A stretch of 64,000 nt of DNA, from assembly GCF_016706325.1 (NCBI RefSeq), contig NZ_JADJJX010000001.1, positions 1,426,001 through 1,490,000 on the forward strand. The letters run 5' to 3'. The notes under the pieces were generated by a model that saw only the letters and a program-made list of their open reading frames with translations, ran no database searches and was not told where the DNA came from. Shown one piece after another: positions 53,750 through 62,401 of this stretch. Position numbers and translations under genes: made by a program. Position 1 is the first letter of the stretch. Every line of letters begins with the position of its first letter. This stretch comes from Methanothrix sp. GTDB lineage: Archaea > Halobacteriota > Methanosarcinia > Methanotrichales > Methanotrichaceae.

Positions 53750-54478
53750 ATGATGCCCGTCAATCCCGCTTGCTCGCCTCACTGGCGCCCCGGCCTCTTC
53801 AGAGGGAAAAGCTTTTTCTCTTCCCAACCCGTTGCCAGGATCGTGAACGGAATATCTCTCTTCCCCCGTCTCATCTCTGCATTCATCCTGCTCGCAGTAG
53901 CCCTGAGCATCCCTGCCCTGGGCTCAGTCACTGAGTACGGCCGGAGCACAGAGGACCTAATAGGCGTATTCTCAATCGAGAAGACCATTCGGATCGGTGG
54001 CAGTAGCCAGGACCTCCTCCCAGGAGACGAGGCTGATCCACTGAGCCCGCCCAGAAGCCTTTACAGATCCCTTGCTGACGACCAGGCCCCCAGCCTGGCA
54101 GGCTTATCAATCGAGCCGCAATCGATCCCCGTCAACTCCAGCCAGCCGGTCAATATCAGCCTTCATGCCATAGATGACCAGGCATTCCATGAGGCCCGGG
54201 CCAGCTTTTCAGGGCCTGGTGAATTGGAGGCTGTCGCCCTCTTCCCGGCATCGAGCATCAGCTCAGGATCGATCAGGGATGGCTGGTATTACGCCAGTAT
54301 AATCCTGCCCTCCAATCAGACCGGCATCTGGCGCCTGGAGAGCTTGACACTAGCGGACCGGGACGGCAATAAAAGGGAGCTAACAGGAGAGGAGCTGAAG
54401 GAGCGCGGATTTCCTGTGCAGGTGTTGGTGGTCAGGCCGGGTGCATCCATCCTGCCGGATGGCATTGAAAATATTTGA
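53750..54478 (+). CDS. Secreted protein of unknown function
   Basis: Taken from the ATG at 53750, after AGGGGATG; frames extend to 53723. A signal segment (LISAFILLAVALSIPALGS) near residue 50 suggests the true start may be later. The exported part has a beta-sandwich-like region (LAGLSIEPQSIPVNSSQPVNISLHAIDD... GIWRLESLTLADRDGNKREL), typical of Ig-like accessory domains. Adjacent to the 54619 surface protein, probably same transcript. Confidence 0.65.
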   Translation: MMPVNPACSPHWRPGLFRGKSFFSSQPVARIVNGISLFPRLISAFILLAVALSIPALGSVTEYGRSTEDLIGVFSIEKTIRIGGSSQDLLPGDEADPLSPPRSLYRSLADDQAPSLAGLSIEPQSIPVNSSQPVNISLHAIDDQAFHEARASFSGPGELEAVALFPASSISSGSIRDGWYYASIILPSNQTGIWRLESLTLADRDGNKRELTGEELKERGFPVQVLVVRPGASILPDGIENI

Positions 54479-54618
54479 GAGGGATTGAGGGGTTGAGCAA
54501 TGGCTGAGGCACCAGAGCAATGAGATAAGAAGGCTTGGCCAATTGGCAGACCGAGAGGCCATCAGGAGGAGTTTCCGGACCGAATCCTTTTTCTACTAGC
54601 GTAATATTATTAGGAAGT

Positions 54619-56178
54619 ATGGGCAAGCTCAACAAGCTATTAATAAGCGGCCGCTTCCATTTCTGCATCCTGGCGGTCCTCATCCTCCTGCAGATATCCT
54701 CCTCTCCTGCCGCGGGGCTCACCGACCTGGACTGGCGCATGAGCAGCTCGAAGTACGCCAGAGCTCAAGTCAACAATGAGACTGCTTTTCACGGGGCCAA
54801 TTGTGCTGATCTCTCTGTGGACAAGAAGGGCACCACAGTGCGGGCGCGCATCTACATGGACGAGCCCATGCCCCTGGAGAAGATAGATGCATTGAGTCTG
54901 TGGGTGAATCCCGGGTCAGGAGATGGAAAGGTCGAGATCGAGTTCTATCTGGATGGCGACATGAGCGGCAGATATGAGAGCAAGGACCCTCAGGATGCCA
55001 GGATTCGCTCCATCAAACGCTCATGGTCGGAGCTGGGATTCTCCCCCGGCCAGTGGAGTGAACTGGATGGCTTCACACTCGAATATGAGAAATACGGCGA
55101 CAAGAAATTCCCCCGCGGCAGCCTGAATGATTTCAAAGGCTGGCTGGAAGGACAGAGGGTGGTCCGGATCTATATCACCCTTTACAAGGATTCCAAAGTG
55201 CCTGTGACCTCGGCCCTCATAGACTATATCCGGGTGGGAGATCAGATCATCTCCTTCGAGCCCCTGGAGGAAAAGAAGGTCAAGGGCGGCCCCAAGAGTG
55301 CCGCCGCCGGGAGCAAGATCACCTACACCATCACCTATGGCAACAATGAATTCCAGCCGGTGAATCTTGTAGTCTATGAGAACTACGACCCAAAAACAGT
55401 ATTCATCGAATCTAACCCCGCCCCCGATCCGGGAACCAACAACCGCTGGACCATCCCCTCTCTCGCCCCAGGCGAGCATGGCCAGATCAAGGTGGTGGTG
55501 AAGACCAGAAAGCCCGCTGCCAAAGCCGATATATCGGGCGTTGTCTTGGGTGTTGGCTACACCTCCACTCATGGCATGCTATCCACAGATTATGAGAGCT
55601 ACATCATCACCAACAAGGTACGGATTCTGGCGGGGAATACCAGCTTTTCCGCTTCTGTAAATACAGCAATAAAACCGGTCATCGGCTCCACCCTGGATTA
55701 TGGCGAGCACGGCTCAGGATCATACCGGGCAGAGGAGGATCTCAAACTCAGGTCATCGAGCATCTCTGCAGGGCGCAGCCTGACAGCCATCCAGGCGCCC
55801 TGCACTCTCCTTCTTCCCCGCCGCTCGATCTCCTTGGAGGAGAGCTGGTCTGCAGCCGTCCGGGCGCAGAACAACTATCGGGAGCTGGGCTGGAGGGATA
55901 GATATCATGAGGCAGGCTCCATCAATCTGAGCTACAGGACAAGTCTGGGAAAGACGATATCCTATCTGCAGACTTCTGCCCAGTTCAATGGCACCGCCGA
56001 TAGGAGGGCGGTCTGGGCGGGTGGATTCATAGATCAGCGATTGGCGGGCAACTACAGCCTGGAGGGGGAGGCAAGATGGAGGTACTCCAGCAAGAGGATA
56101 AGCGGCCAGTCGCTGGATGAGCTGGACTGTGGAATAGAGATCGGAGAAGAGGCACTGGAGGGGGACGGCTGTCTGTGA
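54619..56178 (+). CDS. Secreted DUF11-type surface protein
   Basis: ATG at 54619 (AGGAAG upstream) gives signal FHFCILAVLILLQISSSPAAG; an earlier ATG at 54535 is unlikely. A jelly-roll-like N-terminal half (DLDWRMSSSKYARAQVNNET, LSLWVNPGSGDGKVEIEF) is followed by a DUF11 domain (GSKITYTITYGNNEFQPVNLVVYENYDP) and a segment with GEHGSGSYRAEEDLKL. That segment recurs in the 39729 protein (EHGSGDYQGESSIK, ERGSGIYQAEELIK). Probably part of the same envelope family. Confidence 0.78.
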   Translation: MGKLNKLLISGRFHFCILAVLILLQISSSPAAGLTDLDWRMSSSKYARAQVNNETAFHGANCADLSVDKKGTTVRARIYMDEPMPLEKIDALSLWVNPGSGDGKVEIEFYLDGDMSGRYESKDPQDARIRSIKRSWSELGFSPGQWSELDGFTLEYEKYGDKKFPRGSLNDFKGWLEGQRVVRIYITLYKDSKVPVTSALIDYIRVGDQIISFEPLEEKKVKGGPKSAAAGSKITYTITYGNNEFQPVNLVVYENYDPKTVFIESNPAPDPGTNNRWTIPSLAPGEHGQIKVVVKTRKPAAKADISGVVLGVGYTSTHGMLSTDYESYIITNKVRILAGNTSFSASVNTAIKPVIGSTLDYGEHGSGSYRAEEDLKLRSSSISAGRSLTAIQAPCTLLLPRRSISLEESWSAAVRAQNNYRELGWRDRYHEAGSINLSYRTSLGKTISYLQTSAQFNGTADRRAVWAGGFIDQRLAGNYSLEGEARWRYSSKRISGQSLDELDCGIEIGEEALEGDGCL

Positions 56179-56287
56179 TATCCGAGATCGAAGAGATGGC
56201 TACCGGGGCGCAGAGGAGGCTCCTTGGATCTTAATAGATCCGGGCGTGATCAGACCCTGCAGGATCGCTTGCCAAGCATGATGCTCA

Positions 56288-57028
56288 TCAATCCCGCTTG
56301 CTCGCTTCAGCTGCCATTAGCAGCCCAGCCACCTGATCCGGTGTCAGCTCCTCGGGCCGCATATTGATCAGAGTCCGGTCCAGCTCAGAGATGGTCATCT
56401 TATCAATCCCGTATGCTGCCAGCCCTTTCTTCACTTTTTTGCGCCTGTTTCTGAAGAGCATATCCGCCATCCTCATAAAGGCCCTGGGGTCCACCTGGGG
56501 CCTCTCTTTACGCGGACGGAGCCTGACTATCATCGAATCCACCTCGGGAACAGGGCGGAAGGACTTTCTGGAGACGTTCTCCAGGATCTCGATATGGGAG
56601 AAGAAGCCGGCCACCATTCCCAGCCGGCCGTAATTTTTGCTGCCTGTTTGGGCCCTGAGCCGCAAGGCGAACTCCTTTTGGAACATCAGGACCGCCAGAT
56701 CGAAGGGCCGGGCGAGGAGGCGGTAGGTGATCTTGCTGGAGATGCTGTAGGGAAGATTGGATACGATCTTATTGTACTCGGGAAGCGGGACGGTCAGAGC
56801 ATCGGCATGTATCACCTGCACATTCGCTGCCAGAGAGCATAAATTGGCTGCCAGATCGGGATCGATCTCCACTGCGTAGACCAGGCCGGCGCGGGCAGCC
56901 AGCTCCCGGGTAAGGATTCCTTCCCCTGGCCCGATCTCAAGCACCCAATCCTGGGGCCCAAGCTCGGCATGGCTCACAATGGTATCCACAACTGAGTGAT
57001 CGATCAAAAAATGCTGGCCCAGTATCAT
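56288..57028 (-). CDS. rsmA: 16S rRNA dimethyladenosine transferase
   Basis: SAM-binding EIGPGEGILTREL near residue 32, YAVEIDPDLA, and the catalytic NLPY motif in VSNLPYSISSKITYRLL identify KsgA/RsmA/Dim1, which dimethylates the two adjacent adenines at the 3' end of 16S rRNA. Its C-terminal helical domain is complete. Starts 4 nt inside the DUF655 gene, and is last in the pus10 operon. Confidence 0.95.
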   Translation of the reverse strand: MILGQHFLIDHSVVDTIVSHAELGPQDWVLEIGPGEGILTRELAARAGLVYAVEIDPDLAANLCSLAANVQVIHADALTVPLPEYNKIVSNLPYSISSKITYRLLARPFDLAVLMFQKEFALRLRAQTGSKNYGRLGMVAGFFSHIEILENVSRKSFRPVPEVDSMIVRLRPRKERPQVDPRAFMRMADMLFRNRRKKVKKGLAAYGIDKMTISELDRTLINMRPEELTPDQVAGLLMAAEASKRD

Positions 57029-57606
57029 CTTGAGCGAGGCAATGTGGTAAAGACCCGATACTTGATCCGGTCATCCATCAGCTCGTCCTCGATGCGTTTG
57101 GCTATGAGCTTCTCCGGGCTGTAAAGGCCCTTCACCCTCTCCACCAGCTCGGCAAAGCTCTTGAAGGGCCCCTTCTTGCGCTCGTTGAGCACCGACCACA
57201 TCAGCTTCTTGCCTATGCCCGGCAGAAGCTCCAGGCCGTGCATGCGGGTGGTGATGGGGCCGGCATCATTGAAGTAGCGAATGAACCTGGCCTCATCCTC
57301 CAGTACTATGGTCTGAATGATGAAAGGCAGCTCCAGCTTGGCGCTATTGGAGAGCTCAGAATAGTCAATTCTGCGGTTGACATGATCGATTACATCCCTG
57401 CTGCCACTGCCGATGTAGACCCGATCCCCTGCTACTGGAACCACACCCTCTTTGGGGGTCATCTCCATGAGCACAAAGTTGGTCTCGCCCACCGCCTGAA
57501 CTAAAGGCTGCTTCTGGTAGGTTCTGCCATCTGTCGTACGGCCGTGAGGGAGGTAATCGAGAACCCTAGCTATCTCTTCTCTCTTTGGCGGTCTCCCCTC
57601 AGCCAT
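57025..57606 (-). CDS. DUF655 RNA-binding protein
   Basis: 193 residues: an OB-like N-terminal half (RVLDYLPHGRTTDGRTYQKQPLVQAVGETNFVLMEM) and a C-terminal helix-hairpin-helix (LELLPGIGKKLMWSVLNERKKGPF), the archaeal DUF655 family. It lies between rpoF and rsmA, as in many euryarchaea, so a role in RNA metabolism is likely though unproven. Confidence 0.9.
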   Translation of the reverse strand: MAEGRPPKREEIARVLDYLPHGRTTDGRTYQKQPLVQAVGETNFVLMEMTPKEGVVPVAGDRVYIGSGSRDVIDHVNRRIDYSELSNSAKLELPFIIQTIVLEDEARFIRYFNDAGPITTRMHGLELLPGIGKKLMWSVLNERKKGPFKSFAELVERVKGLYSPEKLIAKRIEDELMDDRIKYRVFTTLPRSR

Positions 57607-57611
57607 TGGCC

Positions 57612-57956
57612 CTACCCCCTGAATACGATCTCTAAAATTCCGCTGAGCTCTTCCTCGCTGAGGTTGAACCTCTCTTTGGCATAGATCGCCCTCAGCTCAT
57701 CCTTGCTGACCGGCCTGATATCTGCGATCTTCACCGCCAGAGGCTTTGTCATCTTCTCCATTTTCATCAGCTCAGCTACCAATGCTCTATTATCTTCTGC
57801 GCTGCCCTTGGAAAAGAACTCGGCATGCCTTATCGCCCGGCGAAGTTCATAGCCCAGCTCCTCTTCATCAGCCCGCTTCTCCCTGATCTGATCGAGGATC
57901 TCCTTGACCTCCGCCAAGGTCAGGAATTCCTCCTCTATGATGCTCTTGACAATCAT
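57612..57956 (-). CDS. rpoF: RNA polymerase subunit F (Rpb4)
   Basis: 114 residues with the Rpb4/RpoF layout: EEEFLTLAEVKEILDQIREKR, LRRAIRHAEFFSKGSAEDNRALVAELM and KIADIRPVSKDELRAIYAKERF...LSGILEIV. With RpoE it forms the stalk of archaeal RNA polymerase. It starts one base after the L21e stop. Confidence 0.92.
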   Translation of the reverse strand: MIVKSIIEEEFLTLAEVKEILDQIREKRADEEELGYELRRAIRHAEFFSKGSAEDNRALVAELMKMEKMTKPLAVKIADIRPVSKDELRAIYAKERFNLSEEELSGILEIVFRG

Positions 57957-57957
57957 C

Positions 57958-58248
57958 TTATTTTTGCGCCTTAAGGTGCTCAGGCAATGTGATCAGGGTC
58001 TTTGTGGCATTGCCATCGGTGACCTTCAGGACGAATGCTCTGCCCCTCTTTCCAACGACCTCGGCCGTCTTGCCGTGGAACCTGGGGTGTGGCATCCCCT
58101 TATGTATGCTGGGATCGATGAGCACGTGAACCTTTGACCCCTTATCGAACTCTTGAATAGCCCTGACTACAGGAGATATTCCACTGCTCCTGACAGTCTT
58201 GCTCAGCTTGTCTCTAGACTTCTTCCGCATTCCATGATGATGTGCCAT
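57958..58248 (-). CDS. rpl21e: Ribosomal protein L21e
   Basis: MAHHHGMRKKSRDKLSK, IQEFDKGSKVHVLIDPSIHKGMPHPRFHGKTAEVVGKRGRAF is the L21e signature, archaeal/eukaryotic large subunit only. GGTGGAG nine nt before 58248 selects this start over 58260. Overlaps the 3' end of pus10 by 35 nt. Confidence 0.95.
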   Translation of the reverse strand: MAHHHGMRKKSRDKLSKTVRSSGISPVVRAIQEFDKGSKVHVLIDPSIHKGMPHPRFHGKTAEVVGKRGRAFVLKVTDGNATKTLITLPEHLKAQK

Positions 58249-59581
58249 CTGATTCTCCACCTACATCTATTACATCCAGCTCTTCGACAATCGCATCCAC
58301 TCTGAGGATCTCAGCGAGGTTCGGCTGGGTTCTGCCTCCATCCCCAAAGATCAGCTCTTTGATGTAAAGGCCGCTCTCGCCCTTTACATTTATGCGAGCC
58401 AGTCTGCCCTTAACCTCGATCAGATCTGCGCTATAGACCCTCCTCAACCTGAGCTTATCTGCCCTGCGGCGAGACACCCGAGTTGGCGTACGCTGATCGA
58501 CCTGTCCAACCAATCTATTCAGGCCAGATTTAAGCTTTTCTTCTGCGACCTCTGCACCCAGCCTGACCAGGACGGAGTAGGTCTTCTGGAAGGTGGCCTC
58601 TTTGAGCCGTTCGACCATTGAGGAATCGGCCAGGGCAAGCTCGATCACCTCTACTTTGCCCTCTGCTTGGCGGTTGATCTCTGCCGCCAACCCCGGCAGG
58701 TCGATCCTCCTCTTCCGCGGCCGGATGGCCTCCACTATGAACGGCCTGCCCCGGCCCAGCATGCGGGCATCGATATCCTCGCGACCGGCTCCGTGAAAGA
58801 CTGTATCCTCAGACTCTGCCGCCTGCATCACCGCCGGCCGGATCAGCTCGTCCACCGACTCCTGGTACATGCGCCCTGTGCCGTTGCAGCGCGGGCAGCC
58901 CCGGCCCCGGCACTCGCGACAGGGCCAGCGGGTCTGGGGAATGCCCCGGACGAGCTTTCTGTAGCGGCCGCGGATGAACAGGGATGCCACCTGCAGCTCG
59001 ACCTCGCCCTTCTCCAGGTTCAGGTGGACCACCATATCCGGGCTTTTCAGATCGAAGCTCTTTCCTGTGAGTTGGGCTAGGCGTTTGCCCACCTCCCGGT
59101 TCAGCTCTGACTTGAACGGCTCGGCGTGGCGAGAGCCGCCATCTGCCAAGAGGAGCTCCTCGTTCTCCGCCAGGAGGCCGGAGATCTTCGTGCCCACCAC
59201 CAGGGTGGAATACTCCCAGCCAGAAAGGGCAGCGGCAGCCCTCTCCGCCCATTTATCCAGCATCTCGTGAGACATCTCCCCCAGACAGACTGTGCAGCGA
59301 GCGTCAGGCTCATCCCTGCGGCCAAGCTTGAGCCGGGCAGGCAGGTAGCAGGGGGCCAGATCCTCCAGCAGGGCCGGATCCTCCTGCGCTGAGGCCTGCA
59401 TGGCCAGGACGGTCTTCAGGGATCGGCCCCGCTCGGCATTGGTAAGGCCGGTGGACAGCATGGCAAACTGGCGGCCAAGGCAGCTATCACAGATGGGGCC
59501 CAGCCGGACTATTCTCCTGGCCGTCTCCAGGATATCGTATTTTGGATTTTCCGGGATCTTATCGCTCATAACTTCACTCAT
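58214..59581 (-). CDS. pus10: tRNA pseudouridine synthase Pus10
   Basis: An N-terminal zinc site (ICDSCLGRQFAM... and ARCTVCLGEM), a second CxxC pair region (CRECRGRGCPRCNGTG) and the catalytic stretch GREDIDARMLGRGRPFIVEAIRPRKR match archaeal Pus10, which makes pseudouridine 54/55 in tRNA. Start is ATG 59581 or 59569. It heads the five-gene translation cluster. Opposite-strand long ORFs are shadows. Confidence 0.93.
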   Translation of the reverse strand: MSEVMSDKIPENPKYDILETARRIVRLGPICDSCLGRQFAMLSTGLTNAERGRSLKTVLAMQASAQEDPALLEDLAPCYLPARLKLGRRDEPDARCTVCLGEMSHEMLDKWAERAAAALSGWEYSTLVVGTKISGLLAENEELLLADGGSRHAEPFKSELNREVGKRLAQLTGKSFDLKSPDMVVHLNLEKGEVELQVASLFIRGRYRKLVRGIPQTRWPCRECRGRGCPRCNGTGRMYQESVDELIRPAVMQAAESEDTVFHGAGREDIDARMLGRGRPFIVEAIRPRKRRIDLPGLAAEINRQAEGKVEVIELALADSSMVERLKEATFQKTYSVLVRLGAEVAEEKLKSGLNRLVGQVDQRTPTRVSRRRADKLRLRRVYSADLIEVKGRLARINVKGESGLYIKELIFGDGGRTQPNLAEILRVDAIVEELDVIDVGGESDGTSSWNAEEV

Positions 59582-59601
59582 AATGACTCTTCTAATCAAC
59601 T

Positions 59602-59860
59602 TCTATCAAGAGGATCAAATCGCTGGCTTATTAGATCTTGCCATCAATCCCTCGAGGAGCGGCCTTTTCTTATGGCCTGAACTCAGCGCCTCTGTCCGGG
59701 ATAAAAGCTCTCTTCTCTCTCCCCAAGACAAGCTGGAAGAGGAGGATAAACAGCAGTGTAAGAATCAACCCGATATTTACGCTGAGGGTTAGACTTCAGC
59801 CTATATTTACCCGTAAATTGGCCTGAGTCCAAGCTTGTCAGATTGGAGGATAGAAAGTGG
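59602..59860. other. Intergenic, nothing identified
   Basis: Only short overlapping frames occur on both strands, without family signals. Confidence 0.4.
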
Positions 59861-60088
59861 TTATGGAATGCCAAGATATCCCTGGGCATTCGCCATTATC
59901 TTCCTAGCCCTCTGAATGGCCACTTCCTGTTCCATCTTCGCGCAGCTAACTAGATACACATTTCGCACGCTATCGCCCTCTCTCCATGAGGTCATCCAGT
60001 AGCTATATGTCTTGCCGCCCTTGCACCAGGAGCCCATCCAGTAGGTGTGGATCTGAGCTCTGTCTTTGCCTTTCTTGGACTTCTTCAT
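59861..60088 (-). CDS. Small DUF6788-like protein
   Basis: 75 residues, MKKSKKGKDRAQIHTYWMGSWCKGGKTYSYW then VYLVSCAKMEQEVAIQRARK. The repeated [YW]-W-M-[GT]-S-W pattern with GGK resembles the short 'YW...GGK' proteins common in archaea and bacteria. Function unknown. It starts 3 nt after the transposase relic. Confidence 0.5.
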   Translation of the reverse strand: MKKSKKGKDRAQIHTYWMGSWCKGGKTYSYWMTSWREGDSVRNVYLVSCAKMEQEVAIQRARKIMANAQGYLGIP

Positions 60089-60091
60089 CTG

Positions 60092-60309
60092 CTAGATGTT
60101 AAGGCCATCCAGCCGAGCCTGGAGCTTGAGGTACTTGGCCTCTGCCAGGACTCCTTCAGGATTCCAGGCCAATCATCCCGTTATCGACACAAAAGACTCG
60201 GATGGATGCCATATTCGCGGGCAATCTGGGCCAGGGGTTTGCCGGACTCAAGCTCGGCTACTACTGATATCTTGAATCCTCGGTCGTAGCGCCGTCTGGT
60301 CTTTTTCAT
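60092..60309 (-). pseudogene. Truncated IS3-type transposase orfA relic
   Basis: From ATG at 60309 the minus strand reads MKKTRRRYDRGFKISVVAEL, then ESGKPLAQIAREYGIHPSLL, the helix-turn-helix of IS3/IS911 orfA. A TAA follows where the family has Trp (RWRDEL). After a frame change it continues NPEGVLAEAKYLKLQARLDG and stops at 60092. So there is a nonsense codon plus a frameshift, no orfB and no terminal repeats. It is an inactive fragment. Confidence 0.75.
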
Positions 60310-60336
60310 ATGATTCCCTCCATGAGTTGCCATTGC

Positions 60337-61668
60337 TTAACTCATTGTCCACTCGGAGGGGTTCACTCCATTCAAAGCTAGCCATCGGGCATATTCAACA
60401 CGTTCCTGAACAGCATTTTCGTGCGAGATCAAGTATGCGAGCTTGTCCAAATTTACAGGACGCAGAACAACTTTAGCATAGTTGCGTTCATGAATAGGAT
60501 CGTTGATATTAATTCTAGCTTCCTCTGCTTCAGGGTCAATTGTTGGGTAAAGGATTGTTGCTGTTCCTCCGGATATTGGACTCAAAGCATAGATCGCCAG
60601 TTGATATAGCATTTCTGAAGGCAAAGGTTCAATCCAAAGATCTCGGTATTTAGCATCCAGCACGGAGACTATTTCAGATCCTTTTTCTTTTTGAATAACA
60701 TAATCGGGTTGTAAAGAGGGATCTGGTCTATTTCTTGGGTTTTGTACATAGGATATCATGCCACTTAATCGATAGTTATCCTGGATAACATAGCCGGGCA
60801 AATTTTCTCTTAGAAACCGTGATAAAAGCGCTTGAAAGAACTTGTTCATATCGAAAAGGAAACCAGGAAGCTTTAAACCACCTATATCTTCCAGTGAGAC
60901 TCCTTTTAGCTGAAACAAGATCTCAATAATATTTATTGCAGGCCTGTAAGCTGCAGTCAGCCTATCCATCTCCCTATGTAGTCGCTTTATTGTGTACCGA
61001 TTTAGCTCAACAGAAGATGAGCTATCTTGAATTAATACTATCAAACGGCGAAGCCTTGATATCAAAAGGATATCCTCTGTAATGCAGGCTCCGAGGCGCA
61101 AACCTTCGGCCAAAAACTGGTTGATCAAACAATTTTCCAGCCTTGGATAGTATGTACAAGGCAAAGATGCATGCCGAATCCCGCCTTCCTTGGCAATCTT
61201 TTGTATATTTATCTTCCCTTTTGGGCTGATAATGTTGCCATCCTCACGTGTATATTTCCGATGCAAACCCCGTGAAATGAGTTCGTCGGCCTCTGCCGCA
61301 AGTTGAGTTATTAGCAAGTCTTGGAAGTTCTTAGATTCTACACCATATTCCGTTGGAAAAAATAGTTGAAGGTCACGAAGTCCGTAAGCATAGCGAATAA
61401 GTTTAAGCAAAGGGGCATTTTTTATTTTGGGGCGAATAGAGATATTGATGTCACCCAGTTTAATCCTCCCGACGAAAGATGTTGACCTAATCGATAACCC
61501 CTGACGAAGCTCAGTTATATGCAGCATACCTTTCGCTGAAAGGTCTTGGGCCATCTTGCGCGCGAGTGGATCGTTTTCGAGAAAGAGTTCTCCTATACTC
61601 CCTTCGGTAGGCTCAAGTTTAGTCCATTCATGGAGATCAATGTGATTTCTGTTTTCAATCATCTGCAT
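60337..61668 (-). CDS. mcrC: McrC-like restriction subunit
   Basis: 443 residues. An N-terminal McrC domain (IGELFLENDPLARKMAQDLS, SFVGRIKLGDINISIRPKI) precedes a PD-(D/E)xK nuclease: LQPDYVI and VLDAKYRDLW hold the catalytic Asp/Lys. McrC binds the McrB ring and cleaves modified DNA. It overlaps the mcrB 3' end by 14 nt. Confidence 0.88.
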   Translation of the reverse strand: MQMIENRNHIDLHEWTKLEPTEGSIGELFLENDPLARKMAQDLSAKGMLHITELRQGLSIRSTSFVGRIKLGDINISIRPKIKNAPLLKLIRYAYGLRDLQLFFPTEYGVESKNFQDLLITQLAAEADELISRGLHRKYTREDGNIISPKGKINIQKIAKEGGIRHASLPCTYYPRLENCLINQFLAEGLRLGACITEDILLISRLRRLIVLIQDSSSSVELNRYTIKRLHREMDRLTAAYRPAINIIEILFQLKGVSLEDIGGLKLPGFLFDMNKFFQALLSRFLRENLPGYVIQDNYRLSGMISYVQNPRNRPDPSLQPDYVIQKEKGSEIVSVLDAKYRDLWIEPLPSEMLYQLAIYALSPISGGTATILYPTIDPEAEEARININDPIHERNYAKVVLRPVNLDKLAYLISHENAVQERVEYARWLALNGVNPSEWTMS

Positions 61669-62401
61669 TTTCCTCAGAGATGATTTCTGATCCGGTTAAA
61701 TCCTCTTCTGGTTCCTCACTTTCAGATTCCTGAACCCGCGAAGATGTAAACATTACTGGGAATGGTGTGATCAATGCCTGAATAAGGTCGTCTCGACGTG
61801 ATTCCTCAAAAAGTTCATGTTTAATCCGCTGATTACCAACATCAACAAGTCCTTTTCCAAGAATCTTCTCCAATACAGAGTAGTCTTCATAGCAGTACTC
61901 TTCTAAGAGAGGGATTATATCCTCCTGAATAACCCTTGAGAATATTGAAAAATCTGAGATCGGAGACCCATTCTCCAATAAATATGAATGGCCTATCTGC
62001 AGGTTGCGTGCATCTCGTCCTATATTATCACATATCTGTCGATTTATGGCGTCTAGCCAGGGCCCTAATGGAATCCCTCTTACACTAGAACGTCCTAAAA
62101 TTGAGCTATCTGGCATTATTTCAATGAAACCAAACCGGCGTCTCAATGCAGTATCCAACAGAGCAATAGACCTGTCCGCAGTGTTCATAGTACCTATTAT
62201 ATATATATTATCTGGAACTTGAAATTGCGCTTTACTTAGGGGCAAGGTTACAGGTTTTCCTCGTTTATTTTTCTCTAAAATAGTTATAAGTTCTCCGAAA
62301 ATTCGTGGTATATCACCTCGATTGATCTCATCAATGATCAAAAAACCTATGATCGGTATCTTTCTGAGCATCTTCACATAATTTTTTAAAGATACCATCA
62401 C
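61655..62401 (-). CDS. mcrB: McrB-like GTPase, C-terminal part (frameshifted)
   Basis: True continuation of the frame at 62331-63920. The readable part starts near 62345 with FLIIDEINRGDIPRIFGELI (Walker B plus the McrB sensor), followed by GTMNTADRSIALLDTALRRRF. The ATG at 62401 lies antisense-neutral inside the overlap and is not a real start. The split is at A6 (62340-62345, plus strand). With five As the protein reads HRFLIIDE. Total would be about 750 residues. Confidence 0.75.
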   Translation of the reverse strand: MMVSLKNYVKMLRKIPIIGFLIIDEINRGDIPRIFGELITILEKNKRGKPVTLPLSKAQFQVPDNIYIIGTMNTADRSIALLDTALRRRFGFIEIMPDSSILGRSSVRGIPLGPWLDAINRQICDNIGRDARNLQIGHSYLLENGSPISDFSIFSRVIQEDIIPLLEEYCYEDYSVLEKILGKGLVDVGNQRIKHELFEESRRDDLIQALITPFPVMFTSSRVQESESEEPEEDLTGSEIISEENADD

